Origin: Acidobacteriota bacterium
GTDB taxonomy: Bacteria > Acidobacteriota > JAAYUB01
DNA length: 56,022 bases
Assembly (NCBI GenBank): GCA_016935015.1
Contig: JAFGRT010000201.1
Coordinates: forward strand, 1-56,022
Direction: 5' to 3'
Shown: in pieces, positions 16,487 through 25,629 of the stretch
Layout of the letters: each line of letters starts with the position of its first letter
Numbering within the stretch: position 1 is the first letter of the stretch
Notes under the pieces: model-generated
The model's database searches: none
What the model saw: only the letters and a program-made list of their open reading frames with translations
Told to the model about the DNA's origin: nothing
Made by a program: the position numbers and the translations under genes

Positions 16487-18703
16487 ATGCCGTATGACTG
16501 GCTGCCGGCCCTGACACCCTGGGGTGAAGGACTTGTCGCCGCCGCGTGGCTGGTGTTCGTGATGGCGGGTGGGCGGCGCCTGGGGGCCTGGCTGCTCCAT
16601 GTGCTCCAGCTCCAGATCCAACGGGGAAAGGCTGACTTTTTGTGGCGGATCAGCCTGGAAACTACCGTTGGCATCGGCCTGTTTTGCATCGTTTGGCTGT
16701 GGCTAGCGCTGGGAGGCCTCTTCCGTTTCTGGATTCTGGCGGGATTGCTGGGGATGACTTTTATGCTGGGTCGGCATCGCCGGACGGAAACAGCGGGTGA
16801 ACCCGCCGGAAGTCGTCGATTTTCGCCGGCCTGGTGGCTGCTCCCCTTTTTTGTTTTTCCGGCACTGCTCAATACGCTGGTGCCTGAACTGGGCTTCGAC
16901 GCTCACCGGATCCATCTTTGGTTTACGCGGGCACTGGCCGAACAGGGTTCCCTGCCAGTGGATGTGACCAACTGGTTCAGTTTTGTCCCCAATCTGGCGG
17001 CCGTCTGGTTCGCCCTGTCGTATCAGGTGGCCGGTGAGGTCGGGGCCAAGATGGCCAATATGATGCTTGGACTCCTGGCGGCCGGACTGCTGGCCGGATT
17101 CTGGCGCAGTCGGTTACACCGGCCCGGCGGCAGTTGGGCGGCCTTGTTCTTTTTGTCTTTTCCGGTAGTCGCCTGGGAGATGGGCTCGGCCTATATCGAT
17201 CTGGCCATCACGCTGTATGTGTGGGCGGCCTTGGCTTGTCTGCTGCAATGGGATGCAGACCAGCGGGACGGCTGGTTGGTGACGAGCGCCATCTGTTTCG
17301 GTCTGGCGCTGCTCTCCAAGTACAATGCCTTGTTGTGGGTGCCCTTTCTGGGCGGGGCCATTGTCTGGATGGGGTGGCGTCGGCGGCTGGCATTCCCCGC
17401 CCAGGCCGGCCGCCTGATTCTGTTCGGCGGCATCGCTCTGCTGGTGGCGCTGCCCTGGTATGCCCACAACCTGGTGCATACAGGCAATCCGCTGTTTCCC
17501 CTGCCGCTGACTGAATATCCGTCGCCGTTTCTCAGCGAAAACATCGTGGCTGCCATCCGGGCGGATCAGCTCGCCATCGGGCACGGCCGCGATCTGACGG
17601 CGGCGTTGCTTCTGCCGATCCGACTGGTCATAACGCCCGAGGCTTTCCGCGGCAGTCCCGGACTGCTGATTGTTCTGGCCATCCCGCTGCTCTGGCTGAG
17701 CCGTCGTCGCGAGCCTGGGCCGGATGGATTTCTGGCTCTGGCATTCCTTTATTGGCTTGTAATCTGGTTTATTACCGCCCAGGAGATCCGCTATTTCATG
17801 CCGGTGCTGCCGGTCGCGGCCTGGCTGTCGGTGCGGCCGTTGACCGGGGAGGGTGCTGGATGGAACCGTGTCCTGCGGCGTGGTTGGGCCGTCCTGCTGG
17901 CCCTCCACTTGCTGCTGCACAGCGTGCCGGTTTACCGGCATGTCTTTCCGGAAGTGGGATATGTTCCCGCTGTGGAGATGGAACGGTTACGGGTAGCGGC
18001 GGGGATCGATGAGCGCCGTGAATTTCTGGCCACACATGTGCCCTGGGTGCCGGTGATTGAGTGGGCCAACGACCATCTGCAGCCGCCCGTTCGCATCCTG
18101 TGTTTCTACCCGGTGGTGCACTGGAGCCGCTGGCCGACGGTGTACGCCATGTCGGCCGCTACCGAGTTCACCGGCTTTGAGCGGGAACCGGACCGCCTGT
18201 GGCGATATTGCCGACAGGCCGGTCTGACCCATGTTATCGTGAATACGGCCCTCGTCGGGCCGGAAGTGGATCTGGGGAAGGTCCCCATCTTTTTCGATCC
18301 CCGATTTCAGCAGGCCCATTTGCGCCTGGTGTACGAACAAAACAGAGTCAAACTGTTTGCCTTGCCCGGTCTGGCGGACGAACCACGAGGAGGGCAATCA
18401 ATGCTTTCATTTTCAGGAAGAGGGAATCATGGCAATGGGTTTACAGGAACGTGGCGTGCTGGTGATGGCGTCCAGTTCGGGGATCGGCCGGGCGGTGGCC
18501 CGGGAATTTGCCCGGAACAATGCATGGGTGATGCTGTTCGCCCGCCGGGAGGCGCTCCTGGAAGAGGCGGCGGCGGAAATTCTGGCCATTACGGGGCAGC
18601 GCCCTGCTTTCTGTATTGGGGATCTGACCCGTCCGGAGGATATCCGGAGGGTGGTGAGGGAGACGTGCCGGCGGTTTGGGTCGGTTTGGGCCCTGGTCAA
18701 TAA
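16487..18703 (+). CDS. Polytopic membrane glycosyltransferase-like protein, 3' end suspect
   Basis: Open for 738 residues from ATG 16487 (GGAG site 8 bases upstream; in-frame GTG codons at 16478 and 16484 are alternatives). About ten or more hydrophobic segments occupy residues 10-480, and the FDAHRIHLWFTRA loop early in the protein is typical of ArnT/PMT-like lipid-linked-sugar glycosyltransferases. The soluble C-terminal part ends naturally near VYEQNRVKLFALPG (about 18365). Beyond that the frame continues for about 330 bases as a Gly/Pro-rich stretch that overlaps the SDR gene by 275 bases and looks like a shadow of it. The true C-terminus has probably been lost by a stop-codon mutation, frameshift or sequence error. 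The acceptor and sugar are unknown. Confidence 0.7.
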   Translation: MPYDWLPALTPWGEGLVAAAWLVFVMAGGRRLGAWLLHVLQLQIQRGKADFLWRISLETTVGIGLFCIVWLWLALGGLFRFWILAGLLGMTFMLGRHRRTETAGEPAGSRRFSPAWWLLPFFVFPALLNTLVPELGFDAHRIHLWFTRALAEQGSLPVDVTNWFSFVPNLAAVWFALSYQVAGEVGAKMANMMLGLLAAGLLAGFWRSRLHRPGGSWAALFFLSFPVVAWEMGSAYIDLAITLYVWAALACLLQWDADQRDGWLVTSAICFGLALLSKYNALLWVPFLGGAIVWMGWRRRLAFPAQAGRLILFGGIALLVALPWYAHNLVHTGNPLFPLPLTEYPSPFLSENIVAAIRADQLAIGHGRDLTAALLLPIRLVITPEAFRGSPGLLIVLAIPLLWLSRRREPGPDGFLALAFLYWLVIWFITAQEIRYFMPVLPVAAWLSVRPLTGEGAGWNRVLRRGWAVLLALHLLLHSVPVYRHVFPEVGYVPAVEMERLRVAAGIDERREFLATHVPWVPVIEWANDHLQPPVRILCFYPVVHWSRWPTVYAMSAATEFTGFEREPDRLWRYCRQAGLTHVIVNTALVGPEVDLGKVPIFFDPRFQQAHLRLVYEQNRVKLFALPGLADEPRGGQSMLSFSGRGNHGNGFTGTWRAGDGVQFGDRPGGGPGICPEQCMGDAVRPPGGAPGRGGGGNSGHYGAAPCFLYWGSDPSGGYPEGGEGDVPAVWVGLGPGQ

Positions 18704-19217
18704 TTCCGGCGGCCCGCCCCCCGGGCCCTTCGAGCGCTTCGACGACGAGGCCTGGCAGGCGGCCTTTGATCTGACCCTGCGCAGTTATGTCCGAAGCATT
18801 CGCGAGGTAGTCCCCGGAATGAAGGCGGCGGGTGGCGGTCGGATTGTGAATTTGACTTCGTCCTCATCAAAACAGGCTCTGGATGATCTGATCCTGTCCA
18901 ATACCTTTCGTTTGGGAGTGGTGGGGTTGACGAAAACCCTGGCCCGTGAGCTCGGCCCCTTCCACATCCTGGCCAACGTGGTGGGTCCGGGACGCATGGA
19001 CACCGATCGCGTGCGGCAACTCGACCAGCGCCGGGCGGACAGCGGGGGTGTTTCGGCGGAGGAGGTACGCCAGGCTACGGAACAGCGGATCCCCCTGCGG
19101 CGGTACGGTGATCCCGACGAACTTGCCCGCCTGGTGGTGTTCCTTTGTTCGCCCGCCAACACCTATGTCACCGGTCAAACCATTCTGGCCGACGGCGGTC
19201 TGACCGGTGCCTACTGA
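18429..19217 (+). CDS. Atypical short-chain dehydrogenase/reductase-like protein
   Basis: 262 residues with a Rossmann fold of the SDR family, in the region of FabG-like reductases. The nucleotide-binding motif reads ASSSGIGRA in place of TGxxxGIG, and NNSGGPPPGPF replaces the usual NNAG. At the active site the Ser of LTSSSS is present, but the YxxxK pair is replaced around SNTFRLG, so normal hydride-transfer chemistry is doubtful. A group of BKR-like SDRs with such non-standard motifs is known. ATG 18429 follows an AGGAAGAGGG site; ATG 18435 is an alternative. It overlaps the preceding open frame, which I regard as an artefact of that gene. Confidence 0.85.
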   Translation: MAMGLQERGVLVMASSSGIGRAVAREFARNNAWVMLFARREALLEEAAAEILAITGQRPAFCIGDLTRPEDIRRVVRETCRRFGSVWALVNNSGGPPPGPFERFDDEAWQAAFDLTLRSYVRSIREVVPGMKAAGGGRIVNLTSSSSKQALDDLILSNTFRLGVVGLTKTLARELGPFHILANVVGPGRMDTDRVRQLDQRRADSGGVSAEEVRQATEQRIPLRRYGDPDELARLVVFLCSPANTYVTGQTILADGGLTGAY

Positions 19218-19287
19218 CATTACCGGGAGCGCGTGCCGCCAATTGGAATCAGCCCTACGGGGCCGGTGTACTTGCCAGCAGTTGGTC

Positions 19288-19316
19288 TTGAATCCCCATC
19301 GACTCTGGGGTACACT
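19288..19316 (+). promoter_or_regulatory. Candidate valS promoter with an inverted repeat in the spacer
   Basis: TTGAAT (19288-19293) and TACACT (19311-19316) are 17 bases apart. The spacer itself is CCCCA-7 bases-TGGGG, a perfect 5-base-pair dyad exactly filling the spacer. An AAGGA site precedes the ATG at 19346. Confidence 0.4.
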
Positions 19317-19345
19317 GTCCGTCACCTTTTGTAAGGAATCGCATA

Positions 19346-22300
19346 ATGAGCAAAAAGTTCAGCCTGTCGAAATCGTACGAACCCACGGAAAGCGAGGCGC
19401 CCATCTACCGGATGTGGCTGGACTCGGGGGTCTTTCATGCCACGCCCGATGAGCGGCCACCGGAGCGGCGCTATGTCATCATGATGCCGCTGCCCAACGT
19501 CACCGGGGCGCTGCATATGGGGCACGCCATGGACAACTCCATGCAGGACGTCCTGATTCGCTGGCACCGCATGTTGGGAGACAATACCCTCTGGATGCCG
19601 GGGACTGATCATGCGGGCATCGCGACCCAGGCGGTGGTGGAGAAAAGATTGAAGGAGCTGGAGGGCATCACCCGGCACGATGTGGGCCGGGAAGGCCTCG
19701 TGGAGCGCATCTGGGCCTGGAAGGACCAGTACCAGGCGCGGATCATCTCCCAGCTGCAGCGCGTGGGGTGCAGCTGCGACTGGGAACGCCAGCGGTTTAC
19801 GATGGACCGGGTATGCAGCCGGGCGGTCCGGCATACTTTCTTCCGCATGTTCGAGGACGGGCTGATTTTCCGGGGCCAGCGTCTGGTGAACTGGGATCCG
19901 TATTTGCGGACCAGTATTTCCGATGATGAAGTCTACCATGAGACGGTGCAGGGCTTTTTCTGGACCCTGCGTTACCCGGTGATGGATCCCCTGCCGGGCG
20001 AGCCGGAATATGTGGAAGTGGCCACCACCCGCCCGGAAACCATGCTGGGCGATACGGCCGTGGCGGTCCATCCGGACCCGGCGAAGGCCCTGCGGGAAGA
20101 GATGGCTGCTTTGGACGAAGAGATAAAACAGTGTTCCGGCCGCGAAAAGGCCGAACTGGCCGCTGAGCACGAGCGACTCGCGGCACGGGAACGGGACATG
20201 CTGCCCCGCCTGATTCAGCTTCGCGATATGGCCCGGGCCGGCCGGCAGGTTTGCTTGCCCCTGCTGGATCGGCCGATGCCGTTGATCTGTGACGACTGGG
20301 CCAAGCCCGCCCTGGGTACCGGTTGTGTGAAAATTACACCGGCCCATGATTACAACGATTACGATGTCTGGACCCGGCACTGCGAAGAGATCGATATTAT
20401 CAACATCCTGAACGAGGATGGTACCCTGAATGAAAATGCGGGACCCTATGCCGGCCTGGATCGCTATGTCGCTCGCGATAAGGTGGTGGACGACCTGAAA
20501 GCGCAGGGCCTGCTAACGGCGGTGGAGGACCGGCAGATCGAAATCGGTCACAGCGACCGCAGCAAAACACCCATCGAACCGTATTTGTCGGATCAGTGGT
20601 TCATCCGGATGGGGGATAGCCCCGCGGGTGTCCGGATGGGTGAAGGGACCGCCCAAGCGTTCACCGCCCCCGGCCTGGTGCAAGCCGCCATGGATGCCGT
20701 CAACGAAGGCCGGGTGACGTTCCATCCGGAGCGTTTCGTAAAAACTTACCTGGACTGGCTGAGTGAGAAGCGTGACTGGCCCATCAGCCGCCAGCTGTGG
20801 TGGGGACATCGCATCCCCATCTGGAGCCGGACCGTGACGCGGGCTGAATTGCCGAGCCTATTGGCCGATGGGCGACTGGCATTCGTTTACGCCCAACCGA
20901 CGGAAGCCAGGCTGCGGCTGGCGATTCCCGATGCGGAGTATTCCCGGCTGGTGACGTCACCCATCGTGCCGGTGGACCTGCCAAATTCTCCGGTGGATGC
21001 GGTTCTCCTTGATGTGTGTCTGATCGATGATGATGAACAGTATGCCCGACCGCTGGAGGATGCGGGTTTTTGCCGTGACGAGGATGTGCTGGACACCTGG
21101 TTTTCGTCGTCCATATGGCCGTTCTCCACCCTGGGCTGGCCCGATGCCGCCACGGCCGAGGTGGAGGGGGGCGCGCCCCTGGCCGGCCGGGACGGTTATC
21201 CGGATTGTCTCAGTTACTACTACCCCGGTTCGTGTCTGGTCACCGCCCGTGATATCATCACCCTGTGGGTGGCGCGCATGGTGATCATGGGTTTGTATAA
21301 CCTGGGCGATATCCCCTTCTCCGATGTCTTCATCCATGCCAACATCCTGGACGGCAAGGGCGAACGAATGAGCAAGTCCAAGGGGAACGGGATCGATCCG
21401 GTGGACATCATTGAGGTGTATGGCGCCGACGCCATGCGGTATGTCCTGTGCGACATGCAGACAGGCAATCAGGATATCCGGCTGCCGGTGACGGCCGTAT
21501 GCCCGCAGTGCAGTCATCACAACGAGCTGGCCGAGACGAATCATGGCCGCAGCATCTTCACCTACATGTGTGCGGCGTGCAACCGTGAGTTCGACGTCCT
21601 GGGCACCATGCCCGACGTACCGACGGCCAAGTTGCTCAGTGAGCGGTTCCTGGAGGGCCGCAAGTTCTGCAACAAGCTGTGGAACACGGCCCGTTTCGCC
21701 CTGGCCAATCTGGAGGATGTGCCCCATGAACGGGTGATGCGCGAGGACCTGGCGCTGGAAGACCGCTGGATCCTGGCGGCCCTCAATCAGGCCATCCGGC
21801 AGGTTACCGCCGGGTTGGCCGATTACAATCCCAGCGCGGCCATCGGCGCCGCCCGCGATTTCATGTGGAACTCCCTCTGCGACTGGTATCTGGAGCTGAT
21901 CAAGCCCCGCCTGCGGGAGCCCCGTTCCCCCTCCGCCGGTCTGGCCCGCCAAGTGCTCGCCTACTGTCTGGACGTGGTGTTGCGACTGCTGCAACCGTTC
22001 ATTCCCTTCATCACCGAGCATCTGTACCAGCAGCTCAGCCGCCAGGTGGAGCGGCGCGGATTACCCGGACTGACCGATGGCGCGGGGGCGGAGCTTCTCA
22101 TCAACAGCCCCTGGCCCGCCGCTGTTGCCGAACTGGATGATGAGGCCCTGCTGGCGACTTTCTCCTTGTTACAGGAGATCACGACGGCTATCCGTGATGT
22201 CCGAAACAGTCAGAATATCCCATCGACCCAGGGTCTGACCGTAACCTTGAAACCGCCGCAGCAACGCATGTTGGAATTCAGCTCCCGGGGCCATGTCATC

Positions 22301-22615
22301 GAACACCTGGCGGGTGTGGAAACTCTGGCGGTGGATCCAAACGCGCCGCGTCCCCGCGGGGCGGCTTCCGTCGTCGTCGAAGATATCCAGATCCTGGTCC
22401 ACAATGTCATTGATGATGAAGCGGAGCGCGCCCGTCTGCTAAAGGAAAGGCAACGTGTCCAAAAGGAAATCGATATGTTCCGGCGGAAGCTGGCCAACGA
22501 GAACTTTGTTGCCCGGGCCCCGGCGGAAGTGGTGGAGGAGAATCGCCAACGACTCGCCAAGTATGAGTATCAGATGGCGTCCATTCAGACGGACTTGGCC
22601 CGGCTGGAATCGTGA
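19346..22615 (+). CDS. valS: Valyl-tRNA synthetase
   Basis: Charges tRNA-Val with valine. 1089 residues, longer than the E. coli enzyme (951). The class I HIGH motif is HMGH at 57-60 and the KMSKS loop is RMSKS at 674-678. The CP1 editing domain contains TTRPETMLGDTAVAVHP. Two insertions stand out. A charged helical stretch of about 50 residues near 250-300 sits within the editing region. After the KMSKS loop a zinc-ribbon-like segment carries CPQC (C719, C722) and CAAC (C742, C745). The final 70 residues form the usual ValS coiled-coil tail. Overall wording of conserved segments resembles planctomycete ValS. The next gene's open frame starts at its stop codon. Confidence 0.96.
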   Translation: MSKKFSLSKSYEPTESEAPIYRMWLDSGVFHATPDERPPERRYVIMMPLPNVTGALHMGHAMDNSMQDVLIRWHRMLGDNTLWMPGTDHAGIATQAVVEKRLKELEGITRHDVGREGLVERIWAWKDQYQARIISQLQRVGCSCDWERQRFTMDRVCSRAVRHTFFRMFEDGLIFRGQRLVNWDPYLRTSISDDEVYHETVQGFFWTLRYPVMDPLPGEPEYVEVATTRPETMLGDTAVAVHPDPAKALREEMAALDEEIKQCSGREKAELAAEHERLAARERDMLPRLIQLRDMARAGRQVCLPLLDRPMPLICDDWAKPALGTGCVKITPAHDYNDYDVWTRHCEEIDIINILNEDGTLNENAGPYAGLDRYVARDKVVDDLKAQGLLTAVEDRQIEIGHSDRSKTPIEPYLSDQWFIRMGDSPAGVRMGEGTAQAFTAPGLVQAAMDAVNEGRVTFHPERFVKTYLDWLSEKRDWPISRQLWWGHRIPIWSRTVTRAELPSLLADGRLAFVYAQPTEARLRLAIPDAEYSRLVTSPIVPVDLPNSPVDAVLLDVCLIDDDEQYARPLEDAGFCRDEDVLDTWFSSSIWPFSTLGWPDAATAEVEGGAPLAGRDGYPDCLSYYYPGSCLVTARDIITLWVARMVIMGLYNLGDIPFSDVFIHANILDGKGERMSKSKGNGIDPVDIIEVYGADAMRYVLCDMQTGNQDIRLPVTAVCPQCSHHNELAETNHGRSIFTYMCAACNREFDVLGTMPDVPTAKLLSERFLEGRKFCNKLWNTARFALANLEDVPHERVMREDLALEDRWILAALNQAIRQVTAGLADYNPSAAIGAARDFMWNSLCDWYLELIKPRLREPRSPSAGLARQVLAYCLDVVLRLLQPFIPFITEHLYQQLSRQVERRGLPGLTDGAGAELLINSPWPAAVAELDDEALLATFSLLQEITTAIRDVRNSQNIPSTQGLTVTLKPPQQRMLEFSSRGHVIEHLAGVETLAVDPNAPRPRGAASVVVEDIQILVHNVIDDEAERARLLKERQRVQKEIDMFRRKLANENFVARAPAEVVEENRQRLAKYEYQMASIQTDLARLES

Positions 22616-22653
22616 CGCCGTCCCTATGTGCCGGTCTTGACAGGACAGAAAAG

Positions 22654-24453
22654 ATGACGGGAAAACAAAAAAAACGCGATGAACTGCCCGCGGAACTGAC
22701 CTGGGATCTGACCCCGCTTTATTCGTCCGATGCCGCGTGGGAGCAGGCCTTCCAGGTTTTTGCAGGCAGGGAAGAAAAAGTTTTGGTCTTGAAAGGCCGG
22801 CTGGGCAGTTCCGCCGAAAATCTGGCCGCCGCTTTCCGCTGGAGCGACGAGATTGAGCGTGAAGTCAGCAAGCTCTATGTGTATGCGCATCTCCGGTCGG
22901 ATGAAGATACGACCAATACGCGTTACATGGGGATGCAGGACCGGGTCCGCTCGCGCATGGTGCAGGTCGGTGCCGCCCTGGCCTGGATCGAGCCGGAAAT
23001 CATGGCCATCGATGAGGCGACCATCGAGCGTTTCCGGCATGAGGACGTGATGGCGCCCTATCGGTGGGCGTTGACGCTGGTCTTGCGCAAGAAGCCGCAT
23101 ACCCTTTCCGAGAGCGAGGAAAGACTTCTGAGCATGGCCGCCGAACCCCTCGGTACGCCCGCCAAAACATTCAGTTTGCTGAACAATGCGGATCTCCGTT
23201 TTCCGGAGATCAGCGATGAGCAGGGCCAGCCGGTAGAACTGACCCATGGCAATTACATCAAGTTTTTAGAGAACCGGGATCGCTCTGTGCGGCAACATGC
23301 CTTTCTCACCCTGTATGAGACCTATGGCCGCGTCAAGAACACCCTGGCGTCGTTGCTTGACGGGAACGTCAAAAAACATGTTTTTCACGCCCGGGTGCGC
23401 CGGCATGGGTCGGCCCTCCAGGCGGCCCTCTTTGATGATCATATCGATCAGCAGGTTTATGACAACCTGATTGCGACGGTCCATGACTATCTGCCGGATT
23501 TCTACCGCTATGTGGATCTGCGTTGCCGGATGCTGGGACTGGATAAACCGGACATGTTTGATATGTATGTCCCCATCGTGCCTGAAGTGCATTTTGAGGT
23601 GGAATACGAAGAGGCGTGCCGCTGGGTGACAGAGGCGCTCCGGCCGCTGGGGGATGAATACGGGGCCGTGGTCCGGCGGGTATTTACGGAACGCTGGATC
23701 GACGTGCTGGAGTGCCGGGGCAAACGGTCCGGTGCCTATTCATCCGGTTGCTACGACAGCAAGCCGTATATCCTGCTGAATTATCAGGGAACGCTCGATC
23801 ATGTTTTTACCCTGGCTCACGAGATGGGGCATTCCCTCCACTCCTATTTTTCCGATGAGGCGCAACCCCACATCTACGCCCAGTACTCCATCGTCGCAGC
23901 CGAAGTGGCGTCCACCACCAACGAAGCCCTGCTGCATCACTATCTGATGGAGAAGTTTACGGATCCCCATCGCAAAGCCTACCTACTCAATCATCTGTGC
24001 GACGGCTTCAAGGGGACGGTCTTCCGCCAGACCATGTTCGCCGAATTCGAAAAAATGATCCATGATAAAGCGGAACACGGCATCCCCCTGACGCCCGATG
24101 AATTGAGCGAATCGTACTACCAGCTGAACAGCCGATACTATGGCCCGGCGGTGGATGCCCATCGCCACATCGCGCTGGAATGGGCCCGTATTCCGCATTT
24201 TTACTATAATTTTTACGTATACAAATATGCTACCGGATTCGCGGCGGCCCAGGCGCTGGCGGCCGGGATCCTGGACGGTTCGTCTGAAAATGTTGATCGT
24301 TATCTGTCCTTCCTGCGGGCGGGGGGCAGCCGGTTCCCGCTGGACATTCTGGCCCAGGCCGGGGTGGATCTCCGTGATTCCCAGCCGGTACGGGCCGCGC
24401 TGGAGATCTTCCGGCAGACCGTGGCAGAGTTGGGGGCGGCCCTCGGCGCGTAA
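22654..24453 (+). CDS. pepF: Oligoendopeptidase F, M3 family
   Basis: A zinc endopeptidase that degrades peptides of roughly 7-17 residues in the cytosol. 599 residues from ATG 22654, matching the family length of about 600. The HEMGH zinc motif is at 389-393, with the third ligand in the following VASTTNEALLHHYL segment. Other family blocks are ELTWDLTPLY at the N-terminus, GAYSSGCYDSKPYILLNY before the active site and YYQLNSRYYGP near the end. The frame is open back to GTG 22612, but ATG 22654 has an AGGA site and gives the normal family N-terminus. No signal peptide, so it is intracellular. Confidence 0.95.
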   Translation: MTGKQKKRDELPAELTWDLTPLYSSDAAWEQAFQVFAGREEKVLVLKGRLGSSAENLAAAFRWSDEIEREVSKLYVYAHLRSDEDTTNTRYMGMQDRVRSRMVQVGAALAWIEPEIMAIDEATIERFRHEDVMAPYRWALTLVLRKKPHTLSESEERLLSMAAEPLGTPAKTFSLLNNADLRFPEISDEQGQPVELTHGNYIKFLENRDRSVRQHAFLTLYETYGRVKNTLASLLDGNVKKHVFHARVRRHGSALQAALFDDHIDQQVYDNLIATVHDYLPDFYRYVDLRCRMLGLDKPDMFDMYVPIVPEVHFEVEYEEACRWVTEALRPLGDEYGAVVRRVFTERWIDVLECRGKRSGAYSSGCYDSKPYILLNYQGTLDHVFTLAHEMGHSLHSYFSDEAQPHIYAQYSIVAAEVASTTNEALLHHYLMEKFTDPHRKAYLLNHLCDGFKGTVFRQTMFAEFEKMIHDKAEHGIPLTPDELSESYYQLNSRYYGPAVDAHRHIALEWARIPHFYYNFYVYKYATGFAAAQALAAGILDGSSENVDRYLSFLRAGGSRFPLDILAQAGVDLRDSQPVRAALEIFRQTVAELGAALGA

Positions 24454-24615
24454 ACAAACCATCGCCGGGCCTTTCTCAATATTGCCGTAACCGGCGCAGG
24501 GGCCGGCTGCTTGTTCAAAGGATGGTCGGGGGGCAGATCATTGCTCGCCGCCGAGAGGGGGGCGGCTTCAAACCGCATGGCGGCAGGGGTCGGGTACATG
24601 CGGGCGATTCGGCGA

Positions 24616-25371
24616 TCAGGCTTCCGCCATCAAGAGACGCGGGCGCAGCTCCTCCCAGAGAGAGACGAAGGCCTGGGCTGCCGGAGACTGCGGCAGGTAA
24701 TGGGGCACCGGCTGTCGGACCAGACCCATGCGTTCAATATCCGCTAGATAGGGAATGGTACGGCGACACATCCGTCGCAGCTTTGTGGTAAAAAAATCAA
24801 CGTTTTCCCGGTGCAGGCGTTTGCGCGTTTCCACCATGGAAAAGAAGGGGATGATTTTTTCCAGGCCCAAGCCCTTCTGCCGGAAAAAAGTCAACACCTG
24901 GACATATGAGCGCAGACAGAGGGTGGTGGGGATATTGGGCACCAGGAGAAAATCCACTGCACGGAAGATGTTTTCCGACAGCAGGGTGATACCGGGCGGG
25001 CAGTCCAGTATGATCAGTTCATACCGCCGCGTCAAGGGCTTCAGAAACGAGCGCAGGCCGTCTTTTTCTGACTTGGCCCGATTCAGAACGACATCAAGTT
25101 TGCGATAGGAAAAATCCGCCGGCAGGACATCCAGCAGCGGATATGCTGTCCGTTGTACCACACTCTCCCAGTCGGTTTTGGCCTTGAGAAGTTTTTTGGC
25201 GGAAAGGCCGAGCCCGGATTCGAGGTTGAAATAATACGTGGCGGAGCCTTGTGGATCCAAGTCCCACAAAAGAGTGGGCCGCTCCTCCCGGGCTGAAAGG
25301 TAGGCAAAGTTAACGGCGCTGGTCGTTTTGCCGACACCGCCCTTGATGTGATAGACTCCGGCAATGCTCAC
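24616..25371 (-). CDS. Orphan ParA-family ATPase
   Basis: 251 residues with the deviant Walker A KGGVGKTT (10-17), WDLDPQGSAT (about 36-45) and the IILDCPPG Walker B near 127. ParA/Soj proteins use ATP-driven patterning on the nucleoid or on partners to place chromosomes, plasmids or large protein assemblies. No ParB gene or parS-like site is adjacent, so this is an orphan; such copies often position chemotaxis arrays, carboxysomes or pili. Its only near neighbours are pepF and the divergent peptide-sensing operon. A role in placing that signalling system is possible but unsupported. Confidence 0.88.
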   Translation of the reverse strand: MSIAGVYHIKGGVGKTTSAVNFAYLSAREERPTLLWDLDPQGSATYYFNLESGLGLSAKKLLKAKTDWESVVQRTAYPLLDVLPADFSYRKLDVVLNRAKSEKDGLRSFLKPLTRRYELIILDCPPGITLLSENIFRAVDFLLVPNIPTTLCLRSYVQVLTFFRQKGLGLEKIIPFFSMVETRKRLHRENVDFFTTKLRRMCRRTIPYLADIERMGLVRQPVPHYLPQSPAAQAFVSLWEELRPRLLMAEA

Positions 25372-25473
25372 GTGGATGCCTCCTCGCCTGAAGCAGAATC
25401 CGCGCCGAACGGGGAGTGATCACCCGTTCAGCGACCCGGGCGGGTGGAAGATGTCTGCCGGCATTTGACCCAA

Positions 25474-25502
25474 ATTTTATCACAGGCCGTCCGCCGGACC
25501 AA
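25474..25502 (-). promoter_or_regulatory. Candidate promoter for the ParA gene
   Basis: On the minus strand TTGGTC (25502-25497) and TAAAAT (25479-25474) are 17 bases apart, about 100 bases upstream of the start codon at 25371. The -35 box is weak. Confidence 0.35.
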
Positions 25503-25593
25503 CTGTCCGTGTAGCGCTTATTCATCATTTTAATGGTGTGAACCGGCCGGGATAGCCCGGCAGCGGTGACCGCTGTGCGGCCGGAAAGGACAC

Positions 25594-25622
25594 TTGCAAA
25601 GCCCTCCATATTTCAGTATGAT
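25594..25622 (+). promoter_or_regulatory. Candidate promoter for the peptide-sensing operon
   Basis: TTGCAA (25594-25599) and TATGAT (25617-25622) are 17 bases apart. Transcription from here would give a leader of about 290 bases before the ATG at 25919. Confidence 0.4.
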
Positions 25623-25629
25623 ACCCAAT

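Noticed and set aside
24454-24615. Plus-strand frames in the gap between pepF and the ParA gene
   Set aside because: They run antisense into the ParA gene and are low-complexity; the gap itself shows only weak GC-rich stems and no clear terminator.
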